NCBI RefSeq assembly: GCF_000143415.4
Contig: NW_003314333.1
Location: 434,001-498,000 of the forward strand
Direction: 5' to 3'
Source of the DNA: Selaginella moellendorffii
Taxonomy: Eukaryota > Streptophyta > Lycopodiopsida > Selaginellales > Selaginellaceae
DNA length: 64,000 nucleotides
The position numbers were made by a program, and so were the translations under genes. Under the pieces are notes generated by a model, which was not told where the DNA came from, ran no database searches, and was given only the letters and a program-made list of their open reading frames with translations. Shown here piece by piece: positions 11,301 through 21,998 of the stretch (positions are counted from its first letter, which is position 1; each line of letters begins with the position of its first letter).

Positions 11301-12226
11301 ATGGTTTCCATCGATCACCCAAAAGAGCTTTCCAATGAACCCTGCTGTCTCCACATGTTGTCCTAAGAATCCATCAAACTCACGAGACTTTCGCAGCCAT
11401 ATAGGATCCCATTTTTCCTCAAGTTCAGTAGTCACTGACTCTGTCTGGCCGGTTCCAGGGAAAGTTGGTGAAACGATGAAGGTACCAGCTGTGCTCCCAA
11501 ACCCGACCTCGGCAAAGGAGCTGTAGATAGCCATGTTGAGGTCATAAGCTGAGTGCACCCAATGGCTTTGAACCAATCGGCACAAAGGAACTAGAAATCG
11601 ATGAGGGCCATTCCACGCCATTTCCTGTAACACTTTACTGACTGTCCATTCTTGAGCTTGGATAATCGTGTCCCGAACACGATCATTCAAGATGGTGTCA
11701 GAATCATGCATGCATAATCCCTCACCACCACTAGCTCCCCCTGCACCACCAGCCTGAGGAGCAGTAGGAGCAGCTACCATACCCCCAGTAGCCTCTGTAG
11801 TAGATCCACCTACAACGCTACCAATAACGTCCTCAGCTGGTTCATCGACCTGGCCGCGAACAGCCTCAGCAACCAAAGGCACAGCACCCCCACCACCGCT
11901 AACATCAGATGCAAGTACCCCACCACCAGTACCTACAGCCTCAGGAGCACCAATACCAACAGCCTCAATAACACCAACATCGATTTGAGTGTTCATCTCA
12001 ACATCCACATCATTGTTATGCTCATCGTTGCCTCCAGCATGACTAGCCAAAACTTCATTAGATACTTGAGATGAATTTCCACTCAATCGGCCAAGCCCAC
12101 AGTGATCAAGGCGGCTGCCTTTTCCTGGAGATCGAGACCATTGAGGCTGGCCTTGGCGCTTCCTCTAAAATAAAAAGCAAAACTATTATAACATCTAACT
12201 TGTAATGTAAAGAAAACCTGTGGCAT
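8375..12226 (-). pseudogene. ParB-like + beta-class DNA methyltransferase gene (three stops)
   Basis: I can join 11 exons, all with GT-AG introns of 47-64 bp: 12226-12218, 12164-11158, 11110-10900, 10851-10653, 10601-10229, 10171-9963, 9898-9698, 9636-9521, 9472-9038, 8986-8637, 8576-8375. After a Gly/Ala-rich start comes a ParB/sulfiredoxin-like motif (FWVIDGNHRWLAFW). A helical middle and a Cys-rich patch (YCPCTHERELC) follow. The C-terminus has methyltransferase motifs in beta-class order: motif IV-like DFIFFDLPDG, then motif I DATAGFGSMVQAA. The catalytic DPPY/W is degenerate (DLPD). In-frame stops at 11261-11259 (TGA), 8944-8942 (TAG) and 8929-8927 (TGA) break it; the reading frame is otherwise kept. 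Domain names are by motif only. The architecture resembles phage and bacterial ParB-methylase fusions. Confidence 0.7.
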
Positions 12227-12374
12227 TTTAAGTTCAAGTCCCTTGTTGGAAGTTTTAGGCAGTCAAGCTTGATTTATATCTGCTCTCACAAGAAAAGTTT
12301 ATAAGTAAAAGATGTGAAAAATAAATTGTAAACTACAAGAAATGCAAAGGAAAAAAACATAAGTCACTGGGAGA

Positions 12375-12900
12375 GGTTGGTTCGCGCGAGAACTGACCTC
12401 ACCCTATCTCTCGAGAAAAAGGAAAAACACAACAAGAATACGGGAGAGGTCGGTTCGCGCAAGAACCGACATCTTCCACCCTCTACTTTTCACATGAAAT
12501 GCCCCATTAAGTCAATGAAATAAAAAAAAAACGTTGAAGATGTTGGTTCGCACAAGAACCAACATTTCAATCTCTCTCTGTTTTCTGAAATATAGAAATC
12601 TCACTACTAGAAACATGAAAAAAATCAAGAAAGCTCGCTTCTAGAAAAAATGAAGGTGGGGAGACATCGGTTCACGCGCGAACCAATCTTTCCCACCCCT
12701 TCAACAAGGAAAAAAAATAAAAAAACGAGGTAGAGATGGGCAAAAAGCTAAACAGAAAATGAAATAGAATGCTAGGAGATGTCGGTTCGCACAAGAACCA
12801 ACATCTCTATCCCTCAAGAGAAAACAAAAGTTGAGAAAATAGAAACTTCTAATGGAAGAAAGAAAGTGAGGAGACGTCGGTTCGCGCGCGAACCGACCTT
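12375..12900. repeat. Six-copy GGTTCGCGCGAACC palindrome array
   Basis: Copies lie at about 12375-12398, 12447-12472, 12539-12565, 12663-12688, 12777-12806 and 12873-12900, spaced 70-120 bp. The consensus is close to GTYGGTTCGCRCRAGAACCR; the best copy is GTCGGTTCGCGCGCGAACCG. The spacers are unrelated AT-rich sequence. The array fills the intergenic space upstream of both divergent genes. Probable binding site for an element protein (inference). Confidence 0.8.
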
Positions 12901-13141
12901 CTCAAGGAAGCATACCTTGTTTGAGGAGCGTCTTGAAGCACATTGCTTGATTGAAGCACCTTTCTCTCGCCCTTCCCTGCTCAAGCGCGCCTTTCTTTCG
13001 CCCTTTGCTGCTCAAACCCTAGGCGTAAAACCCTAAAAATCAACGGACGCGATCAACAGTCACGATCAATGGCCATGATTTTCATTCTCTTTGATGGTGA
13101 TCAATGGACACAATCATTCAATGCTTTAGATATTAAGATAT

Positions 13142-13529
13142 GTATAATTGATTGTGAGAGGAATAATAATGTTGAAATGAATGTGGTTATGAGTGAGAAG
13201 CGCCAATCAATCACAAAAGTTGTAGCATTGATTTTTTGTTCTCCCTCTTATCTCCATGCTCTCTTCCCTTCAAGAGAGTTTCATTCTTTTGTGACGAGTG
13301 AGAGAGACTCAAGCTCGAAAAGGTTGGTTCGTGCGCGGTTTGTGATTTCGGGTTTGAGTGTCGCTCACTTGTCATAAAAGAATGAAACTCTCTTGAAGGG
13401 AAGAGAGCATGGAGATGAGAGGGAGAACAAATAATCAATGCTACAACTTTTGTGATTGACTGGCACTTCTCACTCATAACCACATTCATTTCAACAATAT
13501 TATTCCTCTCACAATTAATTATACAATTA
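13142..13529. repeat. Long inverted repeat (about 170-bp arms) upstream of the transposase
   Basis: The left arm from 13142 (GTATAATTGATTGTGAGAGG) is matched by the reverse complement of sequence ending at 13529 (GTATAATTAATTGTGAGAGG) for about 170 bp. I see only scattered mismatches. The loop of about 50 bp contains GGTTCGTGCGCGG, a half palindrome of the array. Transcription would give a near-perfect hairpin. It ends about 190 bp before the transposase ATG. Confidence 0.85.
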
Positions 13530-14368
13530 ATATGGGTGGCTCTTTAAGATTCTCATATCTCTCTAGATTCTAAAAGGTTGTATATTTTGTTAAAATAATT
13601 AACTTGTCCTATGCAAGGACATAGCTAATTAATGCTCACAATACAGAATAATATCTTTGTTCTTTCTTGTCAGTTTCTCCCCAAATTTTTTTCTAAGTGC
13701 TCGAGCAAGGAGAAGATATGAGAGAATTCTATTTGAAGTTTGATCAAGAGCCTCCAATTGTTTTCTCTAAGAGTGTTATAAGAGAGAGCTTCCTCTACAG
13801 AAGATTCAAGTTGAAGCCAGGATCAATTAGTTTGGAGAATGTATGTCGTGATAAGGGTAATCAGATAGAAAAATCCATTCTTCTCAACAGTAGTGTGGGA
13901 GAGAATGGGATTCAATGGGATCTTGATAGATGTACAGGTCAAGAGATTCTAATTACAAGATCTCCGAAGCGAAGAGAGGAGGGCACATCAGTTTCACAGC
14001 CAACTGTGCAAGGAGTGAAGGATGAAGTTGTTATTCTCTCCAGTGACAAAAATGAAGAAAATGAGCTTCCCGACATAGCTTCCCAGACAAGTAGGTGTGT
14101 TCCTTCTGGACCAGTTTTTGAAGTGGTGGATAAGGCATTTCGGCAATCTCGATCATTACGGTTGGAATTGAAGGAGTTCCAATACATGAGAGGTGAGGAG
14201 CTTCCTTCTTCCTATAATGGGAATATATTCTTCGAGTTTCCACCAGCAAGTTCGTCAAGTAGGAAAAGGGGTATGGAGATGCGTCTTGATCCACATAATT
14301 GGTGCAGAGTAAAGACGACCTACTTCTCTCATTTCGATGGATCTGTATCCATAGTCCATTGTGGTGGA

Positions 14369-16076
14369 TGTAAGTGACTAAATTTTTCCATTCTACTTTA
14401 GTCACTTAACCATACCTCCGACCACTTGGAGGAGTCTCATTCACAACCTCCATAAGTCCCATTCAGGACTTGGGGCTTGCTAGCCCCGAGAATGGCATCC
14501 ATGCCACTCAACCTTTGCACTTGGTCCAAGTGCTCCACGTGTCCGATCCCATGACCGACACCCAAAGGTACCACTGACATCTCGGCCCGTTACGCTAAGG
14601 CCATGCCCATTCACCTTTGCTGCGCAAATGGTCCAATACCACTTGCATCGCCATCCCGTCTCTCCAAGACTGGGCCATCTGTCTACGAGGGGTCACCCTG
14701 GATCCACTCCTTAGCATCCTTAGGATGCCCACAGACTTGGGGAATCGCCTTCCCCAAAGTCCCTTTGTCAGTTCCTACCAAGTCCCTTTCTGCCCCTGGC
14801 CGTGTTTGCCAACACTGCCACTGGATCGAGGCCCACAGGCCCGACCACTAAGTCCCACGGTCCTCTAGGACTTCCTCACCACACGACTGTGTCCTTGGTC
14901 ACTACCCCAGAGGACTACTCCTCTTCCTTTCCACAGTCTGGGCCTTTGGGACGACATTTCGGAACACCGTGGCCTTACGCGAGCCACCTGGGTACTCTCC
15001 CCACCTATCGCCTTTAGGTGCTCTAGCCATGGGCTTAGAGCGAGGTTCCGTTGAGCCACGCCTGGTATCCAAGTAGGTAGTGCCACCCACACTTGGACTG
15101 GGAGCATCGGCCAGTCGATCTCCCGGGGGAACTAGAGCCGGCTCTTGAACACTTCACCAAGCTACCCCGCTTGTCGGTCCGTATTCACTCTAGTCTTGGA
15201 CTTCCCAGTGGTCAGTTCATCACCCAACATTGGGTCTGGCCTTCCTGGGCCAAACTGGCCTTTCCTGGCCAAACTGGCTCCACTGCAGTCCTCCCCCCAC
15301 TATACTTTTGGGGCTCACCAAACCCCCCAGGGTCTGGGAGACGAACGCTTTGGGCTTTCACCCTCTCAGGCTCCGGACTCGGACTCGGACTCGGACTCGG
15401 ACTCGGACTCGGACTCGGATTCGGACTCGGACTCGGGCTCGGGCTCGGTCTCGGCCTCGGCCTCGGTCTCGGTCTCGGTCCCGATCTCGGTCTCGGTCTC
15501 GGTCCCGGTCTCGGTCCCGGTCTCGGTCTCGACTTCGGACTCCATCTCGGACTCCATCTCGGACTCCATCTCGGCGTCCATCTCGGACTCCATCTCGGGT
15601 CCATCTCGGGTCCATCTCGGCGTCCATCTCGGACTCCATCTCGGACTCCATCTCGGACTCCACTTCGGACTCCATCTCGGACTCCATCTCGGACTCCATC
15701 TCGGACTCCACTTCGGACTCCAACTCGGGTCCATCTCGGGTCCACCTCGGACTCCACTTCGGACTCCAACTCGGGTCCATCTCGGACTCCACTTTGGACT
15801 CCAACTCGGGTCCATCTCGGGTCCACCTCGGACTCCATCTCGGACACTCCCACGTGTCATGCGTTGGTCCTTTTGGGTCCCTTTTTGGAGCCTCGCCTTT
15901 TGCTCGCTTCGTGCTCGTTCCTCGAGCACTTCGTTGGGAGTTCCACTCCCGCTCTTGACTTTTCAAGTCGGAGCTTTTGGTCCAAACGTGTTACGCTCGT
16001 TTGGCTCTCGCTTCGGCCACTACCATGTGGCGCCCTTCCGGCTCCACTTTGGGGCCTAGGGATTTTGTGTCTCACA
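14369..16076 (-). repeat. LARD 3' LTR (left), 1708 bp
   Basis: Direct repeat of 20177-21998. An array at about 15368-15850 starts as CGGACT hexamers and passes into 11-12-bp units (CTCGGACTCCAT). The array opens long repetitive frames on both strands that are not genes. The LTR is 114 bp shorter than its partner because of fewer array units. Confidence 0.9.
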
Positions 16077-16117
16077 ACTCCACCACCCATAGACGAAGTT
16101 CGATGTCCTCATCGAAC
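16077..16117 (-). promoter_or_regulatory. LARD polypurine tract and adjacent stem-loop
   Basis: Minus strand ATGGGTGGTGGAGT directly precedes the 3' LTR. Just upstream, GTTCGATG-TCCT-CATCGAAC (16098-16117) can form an 8-bp stem. The chromovirus at 39955-39995 has the same tract and a stem with the same arms but a different loop. Confidence 0.7.
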
Positions 16118-19100
16118 GGTAAACCATTTTGTAAAGTAACACTCGTATGTGTTACCATTTCCATCCTTGGCACCTAGACAATATTTGTCAATGGTTTGAC
16201 ATTGAAGGCTCACCATGCCTTTTGCATATGCCTCAATGGTTTGACACCAAAGGCTCACCATGCCTTGCCTATCCTCTAAGGAGGGTAGTCTCCCCAACTT
16301 AGAGACTGATTGGACCACAAGGAGTGGTTCTCTCCTTTTATTGGTTTAGTTCTCGCTAAACCTCTTAGAGACCCTCCTCTAAGTCAATCCCACTACTCCT
16401 TCTCGAGTAGTCTCAATTTCCATCGATATAACCTTTGCACTTTGGAACTTTGAATCTTGACTTCTTGGAGTCAATTTCCTAGGTGTCTCCGACACCTTGC
16501 CTTGCACCTTTTGTGCAACTCCACTTCCCATCCTAGGAAGTTCTCTACTCGAGGGCACCATCATCCTCTCTTCTATTTCGTGCCAAAGTTCCAGTTATCA
16601 TACTTTGTGCTAGGGCTGTTCATCGCCCTATCATTTGGCTACCTTACCGCTCCCTCCCTTGGAACTTCCACTTTTGCCAAATCGGAGCAATTCGGAATCC
16701 CTCCTTGGAAACACACTTCCTTTCCCGCAACTTGTTAGCGTCCAACACATTAGTGTTCCTCGCCTAACTTTGTCACTTGGATTCCTTCCAAGGGATTCCA
16801 CGGCCCTATCTTGGCCATTCATCTTTTGCTCCTATCCGTTGATTGTTGCACCAAGCAACATCGAATCTCTACCTCCCTCCTTGAGGTATTGTTTCGGTTC
16901 CATAGCAAAGACTCTTCTTTGCCAAGTCCGGAGGATGTTCACCCCTAGTACGTCTCTTTAGCATCTTCTGCTATGGGCTCTATCCACGGCCCAACTTCGC
17001 GACCCTCCCATGGGTCTTTTATAGAGACTACTTTCCTCGGACTCACTATGCCATCGCACGGACATAGTTTATTTCCCTTAGGTGCTCTTCCCACTTGGTT
17101 ATCACGACCAAGCCACACCACCTTAAACAGTTCAATTTCAACATTTTGAACCAGGAACTTCATTCCTTAGCCAACCAAGGACCTTGTCCTTTTCTGGCCA
17201 TAAGATCACCTAGTGATCTCACCTTGGCACCTTAATTCAGAGTTGCCAAGAGGTACTTGGTTTTCTAGACCTCCAAGTTGTTGACTATAACCCCGGGGGC
17301 ATCCCCCACACTTGGCGGTGCACCCAAGCTAGCCCTTACGGCCAAGGGTTCATAGCAACTGAGATTAGGTGTCCCCATCTCACTCACCACGACCTTGGTG
17401 CCACTTGCACCAAAGTGTTCAAGTTAGATATGCTGAGCTTTCACACTAAGCAATCTAACCGTGCATCACGACTCCGAGGCATCCCTCGCTTGGCGGTGTG
17501 CCCAAACCAGTCTCCCCACTGAGAGTCCATGACCACCGAAATATGAGTGTCCTCATATTCCAAACCATCACCACGCCCTAGTGATTTGGGACTCGAACCC
17601 AAGCACTAGAGGGTCGGGACTCGAACCCAACCTCCGTATATGCATCTACGGACGGCATCACACTAGATGCCTGGCGTGACTCCCCACGCCGGTGCACCAA
17701 CCTATTTTTAAAGCGCGCTACAGATCACAGCTTAGGAACCTAGTTCCTCCACACTGCCAAGTCCTCTCACTTGACATGTCTGTGATCATGCATGGACTCC
17801 TCCATGCTCGGCCCCATGGCCCACCCTTTTTGAAGTTATCACCTTCAACTAGGGTCTTTGTTCCCCCGACGTGCCAATCTCACTTGGCAAGTCCTCCGAC
17901 CATTGTAACATGGTTCCTGCATAAGCGTGAAAGTCCTTGACCATCAACTTTCGTTCAAAGCCCTCTCTTTGAACACTCGGGAACTACTTCCCTAACCTTG
18001 ATAACCTTGCCTCATGGCAAGCTTCAAGACCACGCTTCTGCTGCGCCACTCTAATTTCGCGCGTTCCATGAACCATTTACACTTGGCCTTTCTAGGTACT
18101 ACGCTACCTAGAATCGTCTTTGGGAACCTTGAAGGAACTCTGTCCCTCAGCTTGCTAAGGCCTCCCCTTTCGCAAGCTTTATAGTTGCCATATAGTCTAA
18201 CATGGACAATTCCATATTTTAGACTCTCCATGGCATCACGGTTGCTAGCAACAACATCCTCGAGCACCCTCTTGATTCTCCACTCCCAACTTTCATAACC
18301 ACTATTGGATATGCCCTTTGATTTCTATGGTTCAATTCCATCCCAATACTACTTGCTTTTGGCTTCACACCTTTCCTTCGGTCATTCTCCTCCAGACCAG
18401 GGGGATAGCTTTGCACTTTCTGTCATGCTTTAGCAAGTATTCTTAGGGATGGACCTACCCAATAGCCTAGGGAGTGGTTCCTCAATCCGGGTATGCTCAC
18501 CTTATAATCCCACACACTGGGATTACATCGTTGCTTATGAGCCTTTACATGCCCATCACTAGCCTTGCCAAAATTCCATTTTTGGCTTTGTCCAATTCGG
18601 GTAGACAGTCCTCTCCTGTCTCCGCAACCTTGGACATTTGGATAGCACCTTCTATCCATCATTCACTAGGGACTTAGTCCCTTGGGCTTTATCCATTGCC
18701 CTCGCGACATCAAACACCACCTTCTGGTGTTCTAGAGTGTCTGGGTGTCCCAATGATGGCTTTCTTGACAATGAGTATTTCCTTTTATGACATTGACTTA
18801 CTATATCGCAACACAAGCAACTTATCCCCCGTAAGGGTATATCCAACTTCCTTATGCTATTAAGAAGTCTTGGGTAGCTACCTTCTACCCGTTTAACCAG
18901 TTATTTTGCACCTCTTGCTTAGTTGCCTCATAGTTGTCAAGTCCTACAACTCATTGCTTGGTGCTTTCACACCTCCATCATTATCTGGGTCACCACACTC
19001 CAACTGCATGCTCTGCAGCTTAGGCTATGCTATTCCCATTTCCATTGGGATTCCTTTGGCAAGGGGTTCTCATGAACCCACCAACATAGCCTCAAAGTAT

Positions 19101-20160
19101 CACACCTTGGCACATTCGGTGTCTCCACACCATCGGCTCCACGAGCCTACCTCTATGACATTTCCCCTTCGTGTCTAAGTCTTTGCCAAGACCAACACCG
19201 CTCTTTCTCATGCCAACCATCCGTTAGCACTGCACCATAGAGGTCACACACAACTTTATGTCAGAGTTGTTTTCTTCTGGGAACACCTTTCCCATAACTT
19301 TAGCATGGCCTATTTTGCCATTGATGAGATACCCTCTGTTCTCATCCTTGGATCCTATGATCCCCCCCCCATCCTTTGTGGGGTACAACACACCTCAGTC
19401 CAAATGCTTCCATTAGTCCTTTTAGGACCATCCGTTGACTCTACTTGAGTCATCCAGCAATTTTGGACTTGGTTAATCCACAGACCCGTAAGGTCCTACT
19501 TGTGAGGCACTAGCTCACTGGAATACACTTCTTGCATTCCTGTCCTACTCAAAAGGACTATTTTCACAAGTGTTACTCCGACACTTGATTTTGTTCTCTG
19601 GGGGCAACCTTTGCCCCTTAGGACTACTTGTCCATGTGATGAGAATACCAACTCATCCACTCAATACACCCCCAACTCCTTGGGTTGTTCCAGCATTTAT
19701 TAGAGGTAGCCCCGGCTACCATTTCAAGGACTTGAGTCCTCTTCCGTATTTGACCTTCCACGGTCATTACCTTTGGTCTCACATTCATGAGCACCAACCT
19801 CAACTATATGAGGATAATCTTGTGACTCCTTTATTGTTTTGGAGTCTCTATCTTTCCCGTGATCCCAACTTTAGTTGTTTACCACAACAACCTTAGCCAA
19901 TTTGCTGAGACAAATGCTCATCCGGATCACATCCTCAACTCAATGAGGAAAACATTGCATTGTTCCCAAGATCCCAAAGTCGTTCCATTATTGGCACTTT
20001 TCTATCCACCACCTCGTCTACAAGTTCACACATGAACTGTAATGGAGAGCCATGTCTTCCCGACTTGCTACTCCTCAAGGATAGACCCACTCCTTGGACC
20101 TTCCGATGCCAACACTAGTGGTGATATATTTGAGCACCAATAAAAGTCGGACTAAGGAAC
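16118..20160 (-). other. LARD interior, no coding capacity
   Basis: About 4 kb with only frames under 110 codons on either strand and no reverse transcriptase, integrase, protease or Gag motif. The sequence is compositionally even and not tandemly repeated. Such interiors may carry packaging signals; none is recognisable. Confidence 0.75.
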
Positions 20161-20173
20161 AGCTCCGATACCA
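20161..20173 (-). promoter_or_regulatory. LARD primer binding site
   Basis: Minus-strand TGGTATCGGAGCT lies 3 bp from the right LTR. It matches the chromovirus PBS at 708-720 in 12 of 13 positions; initiator tRNA-Met type. Confidence 0.85.
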
Positions 20174-20176
20174 AAT

Positions 20177-21998
20177 TGTAAGTGACTAAATTTTTCCATT
20201 CTACTTTAGTCACTTAACCATACCTCCGACCACTTGGAGGAGTCTCATTCACAACCTCCATAAGTCCCATTCAGGACTTGGGGCTTGCTAGCCCCGAGAA
20301 TGGCATCCATGCCACTCAACCTTTGCACTTGGTCCAAGTGCTCCACATGTCCGATCCCATGACCGACACCCAAAGGTACCACTGACATCTCGGCCCGTTA
20401 CGCTAAGGCCATGCCCATTCACCTTTGCTGCGCAAATGGTCCAATACCACTTGCATCGCCATCCCGTCTCTCCAAGACTGGGCCATCTGTCTACGAGGGG
20501 TCACCCTGGATCCACTCCTTAGCATCCTTAGGATGCCCACAGACTTGGGGAATCGCCTTCCCCAAAGTCCCTTTGTCAGTTCCTACCAAGTCCCTTTCTG
20601 CCCCTGGCCGTGTTTGCCAACACTGCCACTGGATCGAGGCCCACAGGCCCGACCACTAAGTCCCACGGTCCTCTAGGACTTCCTCACCACACGACTGTGT
20701 CCTTGGTCACTACCCCAGAGGACTACTCCTCTTCCTTTCCACAGTCTGGGCCTTTGGGACGACATTTCGGAACACCGTGGCCTTACGCGAGCCACCTGGG
20801 TACTCTCCCCACCTATCGCCTTTAGGTGCTCTAGCCATGGGCTTAGAGCGAGGTTCCGTTGAGCCACGCCTGGTATCCAAGTAGGTAGTGCCACCCACAC
20901 TTGGACTGGGAGCATCGGCCAGTCGATCTCCCGGGGGAACTAGAGCCGGCTCTTGAACACTTCACCAAGCTACCCCGCTTGTCGGTCCGTATTCACTCTA
21001 GTCTTGGACTTCCCAGTGGTCAGTTCATCACCCAACATTGGGTCTGGCCTTCCTGGGCCAAACTGGCCTTTCCTGGCCAAACTGGCTCCACTGCAGTCCT
21101 CCCCCCACTATACTTTTGGGGCTCACCAAACCCCCCAGGGTCTGGGAGACGAACGCTTTGGGCTTTCACCCTCTCAGGCTCCGGACTCGGACTCGGACTC
21201 GGACTCGGACTCGGACTCGGACTCGGATTCGGACTCGGACTCGGGCTCGGGCTCGGTCTCGGCCTCGGCCTCGGTCTCGGTCTCGGTCCCGATCTCGGTC
21301 TCGGTCTCGGTCCCGGTCTCGGTCCCGGTCTCGGTCTCGACTTCGGACTCCATCTCGGACTCCATCTCGGACTCCATCTCGGACTCCATCTCGGACTCCA
21401 TCTCGGGTCCATCTCGGGTCCATCTCGGACTCCATCTCGGACTCCATCTCGGGTCCATCTCGGACTCCATCTCAGACTCCATTTCGGGTCCATCTCGGGT
21501 CCACCTCGGACTCCATCTCGGACTCCATCTCGGACTCCATCTCGGGTCCATCTCGGACTCCACTTCGGACTCCAACTCGGGTCCATCTCGGGTCCACCTC
21601 GGACTCCATCTCGGACTCCATCTCGGACTCCACTTCGGACTCCAACTCGGGTCCATCTCGGGTCCACCTCGGACTCCACTTCGGACTCCAACTCGGGTCC
21701 ATCTCGGACTCCACTTTGGACTCCAACTCGGGTCCATCTCGGGTCCACCTCGGACTCCATCTCGGACACTCCCACGTGTCATGCGTTGGTCCTTTTGGGT
21801 CCCTTTTTGGAGCCTCGCCTTTTGCTCGCTTCGTGCTCGTTCCTCGAGCACTTCGTTGGGAGTTCCACTCCCGCTCTTGACTTTTCAAGTCGGAGCTTTT
21901 GGTCCAAACGTGTTACGCTCGTTTGGCTCTCGCTTCGGCCACTACCATGTGGCGCCCTTCCGGCTCCACTTTGGGGCCTAGGGATTTTGTGTCTCACA
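20177..21998 (-). repeat. LARD 5' LTR (right), 1822 bp
   Basis: Same sequence as 14369-16076, but the array (about 21176-21772) has more GGGTCCATCT and GGACTCCATCT units. The 114-bp length difference between the LTRs arose after insertion or during reverse transcription. Confidence 0.9.

Larger units (their letters stand above)
14369..21998 (-). mobile_element. Non-coding LTR retrotransposon (LARD)
   Basis: A complete 7630-bp element is flanked by the duplication GTGGA (14364-14368 and 21999-22003). LTRs are TGTAAG...CACA. The PBS lies beside the right LTR, so it reads on the minus strand. The 4.1-kb interior (16077-20176) has no gag or pol motif in any frame, which defines a large retrotransposon derivative. 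Outside their repeat arrays the LTRs look almost identical (one difference seen at CACGTG/CACATG), so insertion is recent. It split a transposase gene in frame. Confidence 0.9.

Noticed and set aside
12375-12900. CRISPR-like reading of regularly spaced repeats
   Set aside because: Eukaryotic context, imperfect palindromes with variable spacing and AT-rich spacers, no Cas genes.
14603-15107. Frames of 60-83 codons duplicated at 20411-20915
   Set aside because: Identical because they lie in the two LTRs of one element; no recognisable product.
15093-16139. Long overlapping frames of GLGLGL, SDSDSD, RTRTRT and ESESES on both strands (also 20901-22202 and 1514-1835)
   Set aside because: They are products of a CGGACT/12-bp array inside LTRs, which by chance is open in all frames.
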